Below, piece by piece: positions 34,558 to 41,775 of a stretch of 64,000 bases of DNA. Every line of letters starts with the position of its first letter. Positions within the stretch are counted from its first letter, which is position 1. Position numbers and translations under genes: made by a program. Source of the stretch: Allobosea sp. 47.2.35 (lineage in GTDB: Bacteria > Pseudomonadota > Alphaproteobacteria > Rhizobiales > Beijerinckiaceae). Where the stretch lies: assembly GCF_024655635.1 (NCBI RefSeq), contig NZ_JANLGI010000004.1:62001-126000 (forward strand), given 5' to 3'. The notes beneath the pieces are model-generated. The model was not told the origin of the DNA and ran no database searches. It saw nothing but the letters and a program-made list of their open reading frames with translations.

Positions 34558-35523
34558 GTGGCCGTCTATACCGAAGTGCCCGATGACGAGTTGGCTGCCT
34601 TCGTGGCGCGCTATGGCATCGGCGATCTCCTCTCCGTCAAGGGCATCGCCGAGGGCGTCTCGAACTCGAATTTCCTGCTGCACACGACCAAGGCCTTCTA
34701 CATCCTGACCCTCTATGAGGAGCGGGTGGACGAGACCGAGCTGCCCTTCTTCATCGGGCTGATGGACCATCTCGCCCGGCGCGGCCTGATCTGCCCGGTC
34801 CCCTTGCGCATGGATGATGGTGCGGCCGTCGGCCGGCTGGCCGGCCGTCCGGCGGCGATCGTCTCTTTCCTCGACGGCCTGTCCGTCCGGCGTCCGAACG
34901 TGACCCATTGCGCGGAGCTCGGACGCGGGCTTGCCCAGCTGCACGAAGCCGGTGCCGATTTCGGCATGGAGCGGGTCAATTCGCTGTCGGTCCCGGGCTG
35001 GCGTCCGCTGGCCGAGCAGGCCGGTGCGGCGGCCGATACGGTCTCGCCCGGGCTGGCCCGGCGCGTCATGGCGGAGGTCGAGGTTCATGAGCGCTCGTGG
35101 CCGCAGGACCTGCCGCGCGGCGTGATCCATGCCGATCTCTTTCCGAACAATGTCTTCTTCATCAAGGACAGGCTGTCCGGCCTGATCGACTTCTATTTCG
35201 CCTGCACCGATGCCTTCGCCTATGATCTCGCGATCTGCCTGAACTCCTGGTGCTTCGAGGCCGATGCCTCGTTCAACCTCACGAAGGGGCAGGCGCTGCT
35301 CGCTGGCTACGAGAGCGTGCGCCCGCTGACGGCGGCGGAGGTCGAGGCGTTGCCGCAGCTCTGCCGCGGCTCGGCCCTGCGCTTCCTGGTGACGCGACTG
35401 GTCGACTGGCTGAACGTGCCGCCGGGCGCCCTGGTCAAGCCGCTCGATCCGCTCGAATACGACCGCAGGCTCGTCTTTCACCAGCGCATCGCTGACGCCC
35501 GCGAATACGGGCTGAAGCGATGA
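34558..35523 (+). CDS. thrB: homoserine kinase
   Basis: A 321-residue homoserine kinase of the aminoglycoside-phosphotransferase-like type used by alphaproteobacteria, not the GHMP type of E. coli. It makes O-phosphohomoserine for threonine synthase (thrC is at 46.7-48.2 kb). VSNSNFLLHT and LTLYEER form the nucleotide site, and the catalytic loop is GVIHADLFPNN near residue 182, followed by GLIDFYFA. The start is GTG, 21 bases after ispH. Its stop overlaps, as ATGA, the start of a short remnant of rnhA. Confidence 0.93.
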   Translation: MAVYTEVPDDELAAFVARYGIGDLLSVKGIAEGVSNSNFLLHTTKAFYILTLYEERVDETELPFFIGLMDHLARRGLICPVPLRMDDGAAVGRLAGRPAAIVSFLDGLSVRRPNVTHCAELGRGLAQLHEAGADFGMERVNSLSVPGWRPLAEQAGAAADTVSPGLARRVMAEVEVHERSWPQDLPRGVIHADLFPNNVFFIKDRLSGLIDFYFACTDAFAYDLAICLNSWCFEADASFNLTKGQALLAGYESVRPLTAAEVEALPQLCRGSALRFLVTRLVDWLNVPPGALVKPLDPLEYDRRLVFHQRIADAREYGLKR

Positions 35524-35636
35524 GCGGCGATACGGTCGAAGTCTGGACGGATGGTGCCTGCTCGGGAAACCCTGGCCCGGGCGCGTTTTGGGCTCGCCCC
35601 ATTCGCGCAGCTAAAAACAGCCGGGGCCTGTCATGA
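35520..35636 (+). pseudogene. truncated duplicate of the rnhA 5' end (38-codon ORF)
   Basis: This frame encodes 38 residues. The first 21 ([21 protein letters not shown]) repeat the N-terminus of the RNase HI that follows, with one extra Gly. After that the sequence diverges and the frame ends in a TGA that overlaps the real rnhA ATG as ATGA. Its start overlaps the thrB stop in the same way. Over the shared part the two copies differ at six codons, all synonymous, plus one inserted codon. So the copy looks like a remnant of a diverged functional allele left by recombination, now serving, if anything, as a coupled leader. Confidence 0.75.
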
Positions 35637-36079
35637 GCGATACGGTCGAAGTCTGGACGGACGGCGCTTGCTCGGGCAACCCGGGCCCCGGCGGCTGGGG
35701 CGCGATCCTGACCTTCAACGGCGTCGAGAAGGAGCTCTCCGGCGGCGAAGCTCAGACCACCAATAACCGCATGGAATTGATGGCGGCGATTGCAGCGTTG
35801 GAGGCGCTGAAGCGCCCCGTCACGGTCGCGCTCCACACCGACAGCCAGTATCTGCGGCAGGGCATCACCGGCTGGATCCATGGCTGGAAGAAAAACGGCT
35901 GGAAGACGGCCGACCGCAAGCCGGTCAAGAACGCCGAACTCTGGCAGCGCCTCGAAGCCGCGCTCGGCCGCCACAAGATCGAGTGGAAATGGGTCAAGGG
36001 CCATGCCGGCGACGAGATGAACGAGCGCGCCGATGCGCTGGCGCGAGCAGGGATGGCGCCGTTCAAACCAGGGCGCTAG
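35633..36079 (+). CDS. rnhA: ribonuclease HI
   Basis: A 148-residue RNase HI that cuts the RNA strand of RNA-DNA hybrids. The catalytic Asp10 ([17 protein letters not shown]), Glu48 (NNRMELMAA), Asp70 (HTDSQYL) and Asp134 (NERADALA), plus His124 (KGHAGDEMN), fall at the same numbers as in the E. coli enzyme. The basic handle [15 protein letters not shown] is present. It follows thrB via the truncated duplicate. Its last 17 bases overlap the end of the convergent TetR gene. Confidence 0.97.
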   Translation: MSDTVEVWTDGACSGNPGPGGWGAILTFNGVEKELSGGEAQTTNNRMELMAAIAALEALKRPVTVALHTDSQYLRQGITGWIHGWKKNGWKTADRKPVKNAELWQRLEAALGRHKIEWKWVKGHAGDEMNERADALARAGMAPFKPGR

Positions 36080-36674
36080 GTCCACAGAGCTTTCGGAAGG
36101 CCGAGAGCGCGCTGGCGACCCGTACACCGATTTCCACCTCGCTGGGCTGTTCCAGCGCGCGGGTGACGCGCCTGATCTGTTGATCACCGATCAGAAGGCA
36201 GAGGAACCACTCTGTCGCTACGCGCGCTGACGGGGCATCCCGCCCGCCGGTCGCCATCCCGCCCGCGATCAGCGTTTCGATCAGCGGAAAAACGGCGCTG
36301 CGGCCCGCCAGATTGATCGCCGCGCCCAGCTCCCCTGTCTCGTCGGAAGCGGCCGCCCGGTTCAGCAGGATCGCCTTCTCGCCGAGGAGCATCGAAAGCA
36401 GGATCGGAGCGATCCTCTCCAGCGTGGCGATAGCGTCCGCCCCATCTTCGATCGCCGCCCGCAACATGTCGGCGGTTGCCTGCGCATTCCGCTCGACCAT
36501 CGCGGTAAGCAGCCCACGCTTGTTGCCGTACCAGCGATAGAGCGTCTCGTTCGAGGCCTTCGCTTCCTTCGCGATCGCCAGCATCGACACGCCGCCATAG
36601 CCGCGGTCCCGGATGAGCCGATAGGCCACGGCCTCGATCTCGCGCTGGCGCTCCGCCTTGCTCTCGTCCCGCAT
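36063..36674 (-). CDS. TetR-family transcriptional regulator
   Basis: A 203-residue TetR repressor. The N-terminal HTH is [19 protein letters not shown] then [23 protein letters not shown] (residues 12-56), a normal TetR layout. The rest is a helical ligand-binding domain of the AcrR C-terminal type. It is divergent from a DUF1772 membrane protein gene across 88 bases that hold two palindromes, so it probably represses that gene and itself. The 3' end overlaps rnhA by 17 bases. Confidence 0.9.
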   Translation of the reverse strand: MRDESKAERQREIEAVAYRLIRDRGYGGVSMLAIAKEAKASNETLYRWYGNKRGLLTAMVERNAQATADMLRAAIEDGADAIATLERIAPILLSMLLGEKAILLNRAAASDETGELGAAINLAGRSAVFPLIETLIAGGMATGGRDAPSARVATEWFLCLLIGDQQIRRVTRALEQPSEVEIGVRVASALSAFRKLCGPSALV

Positions 36675-36701
36675 CCCACGCTCCGTCGCATCTTGATTCA
36701 G

Positions 36702-36746
36702 TCCGTATCTATATGTACGGATAAATCAAGCGTACTGATGTGTACG
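36702..36746. promoter_or_regulatory. two inverted repeats, probable TetR operators
   Basis: TCCGTA at 36702-36707 pairs with TACGGA at 36716-36721, and CGTAC at 36731-36735 pairs with GTACG at 36742-36746. The right-hand halves share the string GTACGGAT. Both sit between divergent tetR and DUF1772 genes. Confidence 0.6.
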
Positions 36747-36762
36747 GATTAAGGATGCCTCC

Positions 36763-37281
36763 ATGCCCAACCTGCTCGTGATGCTGTCGACGGCGTCGAT
36801 CCTGCTCTGCGGCGCGATCTTCGGCTTCTTCTACGCCTGGGTCTGCTCGACGATGTGGGGGCTGGATCAGGCCGATCCGCGCGTGGCCATCGCGGCGATA
36901 CAGGCAATGAATGCGTCGGTGCGCAACATCACCTTCTTCCCGGCCTTCTTTCTCACCCCGGTGGCTTTGGCGCTGACGGCTCTCGCCCTATTCCTGTCCC
37001 GTCAGCGGCAGGCGGCGTGCTGGTTCATGGCTGCCGCCGTCATCTATGCGGTTTTTGGCCTCGCCCTCACGATGCTCGTCAATGTCCCGATGAATGAGGC
37101 GCTGGCGAAGGTCTCGCCTGTCCCGTCGGATATCGATGCGGCCCGGGACATCTGGGCCGGCTACTCCGGCCGCTGGCAGGTCTGGAATCAGGTCCGGACC
37201 GTTGCCTCCGGATTGGCGTTGACCTGCGCTGTCTTTGGATTGACGAAGCTGCAGCCAGCCGTACGGAAAGTCGCGAACTAA
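36763..37281 (+). CDS. DUF1772-type membrane protein (anthrone oxygenase-like)
   Basis: A 172-residue inner-membrane protein with four hydrophobic helices. It fits the DUF1772 family: ASILLCGAIFGFFYAWVC in helix one, AIQAMNASVRNITFFPAFF, and the conserved NVPMNEALA near residue 106, followed by WNQVRTVAS before the last helix. Relatives include fungal anthrone oxygenases, but bacterial members mostly have no proven reaction. Control by the adjacent TetR is likely. The 3' end overlaps the convergent GNAT gene by 4 bases. Confidence 0.8.
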   Translation: MPNLLVMLSTASILLCGAIFGFFYAWVCSTMWGLDQADPRVAIAAIQAMNASVRNITFFPAFFLTPVALALTALALFLSRQRQAACWFMAAAVIYAVFGLALTMLVNVPMNEALAKVSPVPSDIDAARDIWAGYSGRWQVWNQVRTVASGLALTCAVFGLTKLQPAVRKVAN

Positions 37282-38060
37282 CGCTCGTGCAGGTAATGCG
37301 TCAGTCGCAGAAGCGGTTTCATCGCGAGCGACTCCGCCAGCCGGATCGAGGCGATGTTGCCTTCATGGACCTGATAGCGGGCCAGCAGCCCGCGTCGCGC
37401 CAGTTCGGCGAGCGCGGCGCCGACCACGCGCGCGCCGAGGCCACGACCGCGCTGGTCGGGCCGCGTGACCACGCCGCCGATCTCCCAGACGCTGCCATAG
37501 CTCTCGAAGGCGAGGCAGACGGAGAGCGGCTCATCGCTTGAGCCGATCACGCATGTGAAGGCGCGCCCGCCCGCCAGCAGCGGCGAGAGCCAATCCCGCT
37601 CGTGATCCTGCGTACGATAGAGCGCGTACATCGCATCCGCGGCGCTGTCCGCGACGAAGGCGCCATCATGATCGGCAACGCGCTCTGGCGACGTGAATGA
37701 CAGGAAGCTGGTCTTGCGCACGAGCGGATAGCGTCGGTGGAGGACATCGTGCTCGGTCGGGCTGCTGAGCTTGAAGAGGATGCCGCCATCAGCCGGCAAC
37801 TCGCTCAGCAGCATATCCGTCAGTGCGGCGTCGTTGCTGCGGAGGATGGCGGCGTGTGCGGCTGTCGGATAGTTCTTGCGGTCATAGTCGCTGGCGGCGG
37901 TGTCGAGCAGGACGAGCGTCGCCGTGCCGGCCGGTGAGCATCGCTGAAATGCCCGTGCATGCTGCGGAAAGGCCACGAGATGCTTGAGCAGGACGACATT
38001 GCCGAGCGGATCGGCGCCGAGCCGCTCGATGATCTCATATCTGTCCCGGATCGCGATCAC
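37278..38060 (-). CDS. GNAT family N-acetyltransferase
   Basis: A 260-residue protein with a C-terminal GNAT acetyltransferase domain (about residues 120-258). The acetyl-CoA loop is TRPDQRGRGLGARVV and the following helix ends YQVHEGNIASIRLAESLAM, typical of the fold. The N-terminal 110 residues look like a degenerate first GNAT half. The substrate is unknown. It lies 20 bases after another GNAT gene on the same strand. Confidence 0.8.
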   Translation of the reverse strand: MIAIRDRYEIIERLGADPLGNVVLLKHLVAFPQHARAFQRCSPAGTATLVLLDTAASDYDRKNYPTAAHAAILRSNDAALTDMLLSELPADGGILFKLSSPTEHDVLHRRYPLVRKTSFLSFTSPERVADHDGAFVADSAADAMYALYRTQDHERDWLSPLLAGGRAFTCVIGSSDEPLSVCLAFESYGSVWEIGGVVTRPDQRGRGLGARVVGAALAELARRGLLARYQVHEGNIASIRLAESLAMKPLLRLTHYLHER

Positions 38061-38080
38061 GGTCGCTCCGGCCGGGTCTC

Positions 38081-38530
38081 TCAGCCCAGCGGCTGGCGGT
38101 AGACGATGAAGCCGGACTTGTCGGCGACCTTGTCGTAGAGCGCCTGTCCCTGCAGGTTGGATTCATGCGTCTGCCAGTAGACGCGATAGCAGTTCTTCGC
38201 CCGTGCCATCTGGTTCACGGCCTCGATCAGCTTGCGGCCGACGCCCGTGCCGCGCGATTCCGGCACGGTGAACAGGTCCTGGAGGTAGCAGATCGGCTTC
38301 TCGCTCCAGGTCGTGCGGTGGAGCACCCAGTTGACCATGCCGAGCGGCTTGTCGCCCTGGAAGGCGAGGAAGCCGCCCATCGGCTCCTCGCCGCCGGTCA
38401 GGCGCCCGAAGGTGATCGCATCGATCTCGGGCGGCAGCGTCGCCTTGTAGAAGGTCAGGTAGCCATGCCAGAGCGGCGTCCACGCCTCCCTGTCGGTCGC
38501 GGCAAGCGGGCGAATGGTGATCTCGGCCAT
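38081..38530 (-). CDS. GNAT family N-acetyltransferase
   Basis: A 149-residue single-domain GNAT. It starts AEITIRPLAATDREAWTPLW, has the acetyl-CoA-binding VPESRGTGVGRKLIEAV near residues 90-106, and ends with HESNLQGQALYDKVADKSGF. It is related to acetyltransferases that act on small amines or amino acids, but the substrate is not evident. It is probably co-transcribed with the next, larger GNAT. Confidence 0.88.
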   Translation of the reverse strand: MAEITIRPLAATDREAWTPLWHGYLTFYKATLPPEIDAITFGRLTGGEEPMGGFLAFQGDKPLGMVNWVLHRTTWSEKPICYLQDLFTVPESRGTGVGRKLIEAVNQMARAKNCYRVYWQTHESNLQGQALYDKVADKSGFIVYRQPLG

Positions 38531-38603
38531 CGGTGTTCTCCTCCGGCCCGGAAGCTAGCTTTGGTTTTCCGGCTTGTCTCATGACAAGCGCAGATCGGAT
38601 CGA

Positions 38604-38834
38604 TCAGTTGAGTTGGTCTGACGCCAGGAAGCGCTCGACAGCGCTGGCACTCAAGGCCTGAGCGGGATTTTCTCTCCAAAGATCGAGGATGATGGCAGCC
38701 AGGCGGGCTCTCGCCCGTTTCTGCTGCTGGCCGCCGACGGTGTTGACGCTGTTCACCGCCATCCAGGCGGCGTCGAAAGCGCCAGCCAATTTTGCCAGCT
38801 CCGCAGGTTCGACAACAAAGCCTTGAAACGGCAT
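38604..38834 (-). CDS. small hypothetical protein
   Basis: A 76-residue helical protein with no domain that I recognise: an N-terminal FQGFVVEPAELAKLAGAFDAAW, a central basic KRARARLAAIILDLW and a C-terminal ALSASAVERFLA. GGAGG five bases before the ATG at 38834 decides the start over an ATG four codons earlier. It lies in a stretch less GC-rich than its neighbours, next to another small unknown gene. Confidence 0.55.
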   Translation of the reverse strand: MPFQGFVVEPAELAKLAGAFDAAWMAVNSVNTVGGQQQKRARARLAAIILDLWRENPAQALSASAVERFLASDQLN

Positions 38835-38987
38835 GTCCTCCTCCATGTGCCGGAGAAGTGGAGCAGTTTAAGAGGCAGCGCACTCCCCGCAATGTCAAAA
38901 GCTAGGTCGGCTATCGACCCATAGCCGTCGTTTCGAGAATGTGCGACGTTGCTCGAATGTCCCGTTTCTGAGTTTCAGAGCCTTAGC

Positions 38988-39173
38988 ATGCTGAAGATAT
39001 TGCGAGCTCCGTTTCCCACACTGGTCATAATAATCGCTAGCTTTATTTCTAGCTTCGTCGCTCAAAGGGCGCACGATGAATTCGATTTAAGCGCCCTCGT
39101 GACAGCATGCCTAGCAACAGCAATGTTTGCGGGTCTCAGTCTGGCATATCTCGTTATTTCCAGAGGGAAATAA
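38988..39173 (+). CDS. small membrane protein, hypothetical
   Basis: A 61-residue frame with two hydrophobic segments (FPTLVIIIASFISSFVAQ, and LVTACLATAMFAGLSLAYLVI). Its base composition is clearly poorer in G and C than the rest of the window. No family is recognised and the ribosome-binding site is weak. It could be a real small membrane protein in a transferred patch or a chance frame. Confidence 0.4.
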   Translation: MLKILRAPFPTLVIIIASFISSFVAQRAHDEFDLSALVTACLATAMFAGLSLAYLVISRGK

Positions 39174-39263
39174 TCACGCTCTGATCACACGGCGAGGCCT
39201 CGTCTAAGGGGCGTTGCGTCCGCTTCCGACCCTTTGTAGACATTTGTCCGATACGGCCAGCCA

Positions 39264-39295
39264 ACAAAAAAGCCCGCGCAGTGTCTGCGCGGGCT
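39264..39295 (-). terminator. intrinsic terminator after the peroxiredoxin gene
   Basis: On the minus strand AGCCCGCGCAG and CTGCGCGGGCT form a perfect 11-bp stem with a 3-base loop, followed by a run of T residues (A run at 39266-39271 on the plus strand). It lies 26 bases past the gene's stop. Confidence 0.88.
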
Positions 39296-39320
39296 CCGAT
39301 CTCTCTCCGAGCGCTGAGGC

Positions 39321-39806
39321 TCAGAGCTTGGCGAGCATCGCCTCGGCGCCGGAGGCTTCCGCCTTGCCGGCGGCTTCCTCGACGCTGAGCACCTTCACGG
39401 TGCCGTCCTCGACCAGCATCGAGTAGCGCTGCGAGCGGGTGCCGAGGCCGAAGCCCGAGCCGTCCAGCGAGAGGCCGATCTCCTTGGCGAAATCGGCATT
39501 GCCGTCCGAGAGGAACTCGATCACGCCGGCGCCGCCGGTCGCCTTCGACCAGGCGTCCATGACGAAGACGTCGTTGGTGCTGGTGACCATGATGGCGTCG
39601 ACGCCCTTCGCCTGGATCTCGGCCGCCTTCTCCAGATAGCCGGGCAGGTGGTTGCGATGGCAGGTCGGGGTGAAGGCGCCGGGCACGGCGAAGAGCACCA
39701 CCTTCTTGCCGCTGAACAGGTCGTCGGTCGTGCGCGCGGCGGGGCCGTCGGCGGTCATGACGCGGAACGTCGCCTGGGGAAGCTTGTCACCCACCTTGAT
39801 GGTCAT
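39321..39806 (-). CDS. peroxiredoxin, Prx5 type
   Basis: A 161-residue thiol peroxidase that reduces H2O2 and organic hydroperoxides. The peroxidatic Cys49 lies in PGAFTPTCHRNHLPGY, the Prx5 signature; VTSTNDVFVMDAW and the LGTRSQRYSMLVEDG segment follow. Prx5-type enzymes are usually reduced by glutathione/glutaredoxin. The natural start MTIKVGDKLPQ is at 39806 although the frame is open further upstream. A strong terminator follows. Confidence 0.93.
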   Translation of the reverse strand: MTIKVGDKLPQATFRVMTADGPAARTTDDLFSGKKVVLFAVPGAFTPTCHRNHLPGYLEKAAEIQAKGVDAIMVTSTNDVFVMDAWSKATGGAGVIEFLSDGNADFAKEIGLSLDGSGFGLGTRSQRYSMLVEDGTVKVLSVEEAAGKAEASGAEAMLAKL

Positions 39807-39859
39807 GAGCCTGTCTCTCCGTGAAGCCTGCGGCCAGAGGGGCCGCCCGGCTTGAGGAA

Positions 39860-40723
39860 TTAGGGCTTTGAGGCGGGGATGTCGAGGTCGAGCCGCGTCT
39901 CGATCGGCCGTGGCGTGCCGCGCATGGTGAAGATCAGCGGAACCGGGCCGGCCACGCCCTTCGGCCGCTCGTCGATCCGGATCTGGGCGAGGACGGTGCC
40001 GTCCGCCTGCGGCGTCAGGCGGGACTTGCCGAAGGACCACATGCCGGAGCCTTCGACGAAGATATCCTCGATCCTGCCGTCCGGCGGGGGCTGCAGGATG
40101 AGGCGCAGGCCAGGATCGACCACACTGTCGTCGGGCGCGGCTTCGACGATCGCGATCTTCTCCTTATGCACGCCGGGCTTGACCGGAACCGGCACGCGCG
40201 CCTCGAAGCTTTCGAGCCGTGGCGAGGCCACGGTGGTCACGCCGGGTTCGAGCCACAGGCTGGCCTCGCCCTTGGCGGGGATGCAGATCTTCTCGCAGAC
40301 CGCATAGTCGAGCTTGAGCACGACGAGCACCGGCCGCGACGGATCGACGGGCTGGACCGAGATCGGGATCACGACCTCGCCGACATAGCCGATGGAATAG
40401 CCGGCCGAATCCTGGAAGCGCTCCGGCACGGGCCAGCGCACGTCAAGCCCGCCGATATTGGTCGAGCCCGACCAGTCGAAGGCCGGCGGCACACCGAACT
40501 GTCCGGGGCTGCGCCAATAGGTCTTGTAGCCCGGCGACATCACGATCTCGACGCCGACGCGCTGCTTGCCGGTCGAGGTGGTCGGTCCGGCGATCAGGCG
40601 CAGCTTCGCATGCTCGCTCGCGGACCATGGCGAGGTCGCGGCCTCGTGGGTGGCATCTTGCGCCTGCGCCATCGAATTAAGCGCCAGCGGCAGCAGGGCC
40701 AGCAGAGGGAGAATGCGGTTCAC
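39860..40723 (-). CDS. DsbD N-terminal-domain-like periplasmic thiol protein
   Basis: A 287-residue secreted protein with a signal peptide (MNRILPLLALLPLALNSMAQA). The mature part resembles the DsbD alpha domain: GYKTYWRSPGQFGVPPAFDW near residue 66, GYVGEVVIPI near 112 and the Cys pair in YAVCEKICIPAKG near 140. There is no membrane domain and no thioredoxin domain, so it is only the alpha part of DsbD. It would exchange electrons with a separate membrane reductase (CcdA-like) not in this window. The role is inferred. Confidence 0.8.
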   Translation of the reverse strand: MNRILPLLALLPLALNSMAQAQDATHEAATSPWSASEHAKLRLIAGPTTSTGKQRVGVEIVMSPGYKTYWRSPGQFGVPPAFDWSGSTNIGGLDVRWPVPERFQDSAGYSIGYVGEVVIPISVQPVDPSRPVLVVLKLDYAVCEKICIPAKGEASLWLEPGVTTVASPRLESFEARVPVPVKPGVHKEKIAIVEAAPDDSVVDPGLRLILQPPPDGRIEDIFVEGSGMWSFGKSRLTPQADGTVLAQIRIDERPKGVAGPVPLIFTMRGTPRPIETRLDLDIPASKP

Positions 40724-40972
40724 GGGCCCAGCCTTTAACGATTGCGAGCCTGAAAAGCGAACAAAACCTGTCTTCCTCCGCCGGTCGGCGCCTGTGCGAT
40801 CTCACGGTAACTTCGCGCAGGATTGGGGCACAATCGCGATAGGGACGGCCGTGCGTTGCGCGGCGCGGCTGGTGCACGCGAACGTGATCGGGTCAGGGGG
40901 CAACCGCGAAGGCGCTCCTCGGCGTCATCGACCTTAGCCAAGCCTTGCCGACACTCCCCGAGAGCCTCTAGC

Positions 40973-41593
40973 ATGAGCCTCATGAAAATCGGCTCACAAT
41001 CGCGCGTCGGCGGCCGCTCCTATCTCGATGGGCAATGCCTGATCGCGATGCCGGGCATGGCCGATACACGTTTCAGCCGCAGCGTCGTCTATGTCTGCGC
41101 CCATTCCGAGGATGGGGCGATGGGCATCATCGTCAACAAGCCGGCGGGCGACACGAAATTCCCGGAGCTGCTCGTCCAGCTCGACGTGATTCCTTCCGAG
41201 GAGGTGATCCGCCTGCCGAGTCGGGCCGAGCGCATGCAGGTGCTGCGCGGCGGGCCGGTCGAGACCAAGCGCGGCTTCGTCCTGCATACGGCGGACTTCT
41301 TCCTGGAATCGGCGACGCTTCCTATCGACGAAGGCATCTGCCTCACCGCGACGCTCGATATCCTGCGCGCCATCGCCAATGGCGACGGACCGGAGAATGC
41401 GGTGCTGGCTTTGGGCTATGCCGGCTGGGCTGCGGGGCAACTGGAGGCCGAGATCCAGTCCAACGGCTGGCTGCATTGCGCCGCCGATCCTGAATTGCTC
41501 TTCGACGAGGGCATCGAGACCAAATACCAGCGCGCGCTCGGCAAGATCGGCATCGACCCGGCGTTCCTGTCGCGGGAGGCGGGGCACGCCTGA
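40973..41593 (+). CDS. YqgE/AlgH family protein
   Basis: A 206-residue member of the UPF0301 (YqgE/AlgH) family: [38 protein letters not shown] (shown in parts: [28 protein letters not shown]), then [16 protein letters not shown] and [17 protein letters not shown]. The precise role is not settled; Pseudomonas AlgH was tied to alginate regulation. A second ATG three codons later could be used. It is divergent from the DsbD-like gene. A palindromic repeat follows. Confidence 0.9.
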   Translation: MSLMKIGSQSRVGGRSYLDGQCLIAMPGMADTRFSRSVVYVCAHSEDGAMGIIVNKPAGDTKFPELLVQLDVIPSEEVIRLPSRAERMQVLRGGPVETKRGFVLHTADFFLESATLPIDEGICLTATLDILRAIANGDGPENAVLALGYAGWAAGQLEAEIQSNGWLHCAADPELLFDEGIETKYQRALGKIGIDPAFLSREAGHA

Positions 41594-41600
41594 GAACTGC

Positions 41601-41739
41601 CCGTTGTCATTCCGGGGCTTCGCGAAGCGAAGAACCCGGAACCCACGACCGGGCGAGCCGCCAGCAACCGCGCATCAAATGTCTCACCCCGTCGTGGGTT
41701 CCGGGTTCGCGCCTGCGGCGCGCCCCGGAATGACAACGG
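41601..41739. repeat. intergenic palindromic repeat
   Basis: CCGTTGTCATTCCGGGGC at 41601-41618 is the exact reverse complement of 41722-41739. Nested inside, GAACCCGGAACCCACGAC near 41632 pairs with GTCGTGGGTTCCGGGTTC near 41691-41708. It is a non-coding dispersed-type repeat between two convergent genes and may also end transcription. Confidence 0.75.
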
Positions 41740-41775
41740 TGGAGTTGGAAGCCCAGCGGAGCTGCTGACGGAGCC

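Noticed and set aside
32566-35481. 971-residue minus-strand frame over ispH and thrB
   Set aside because: Shadow of ispH and thrB, running on into an out-of-frame part of the antiporter. No motif in it.
35551-35766. 71-residue plus-strand frame across the thrB-rnhA junction
   Set aside because: Out of frame with both rnhA and the truncated copy; no conserved features.
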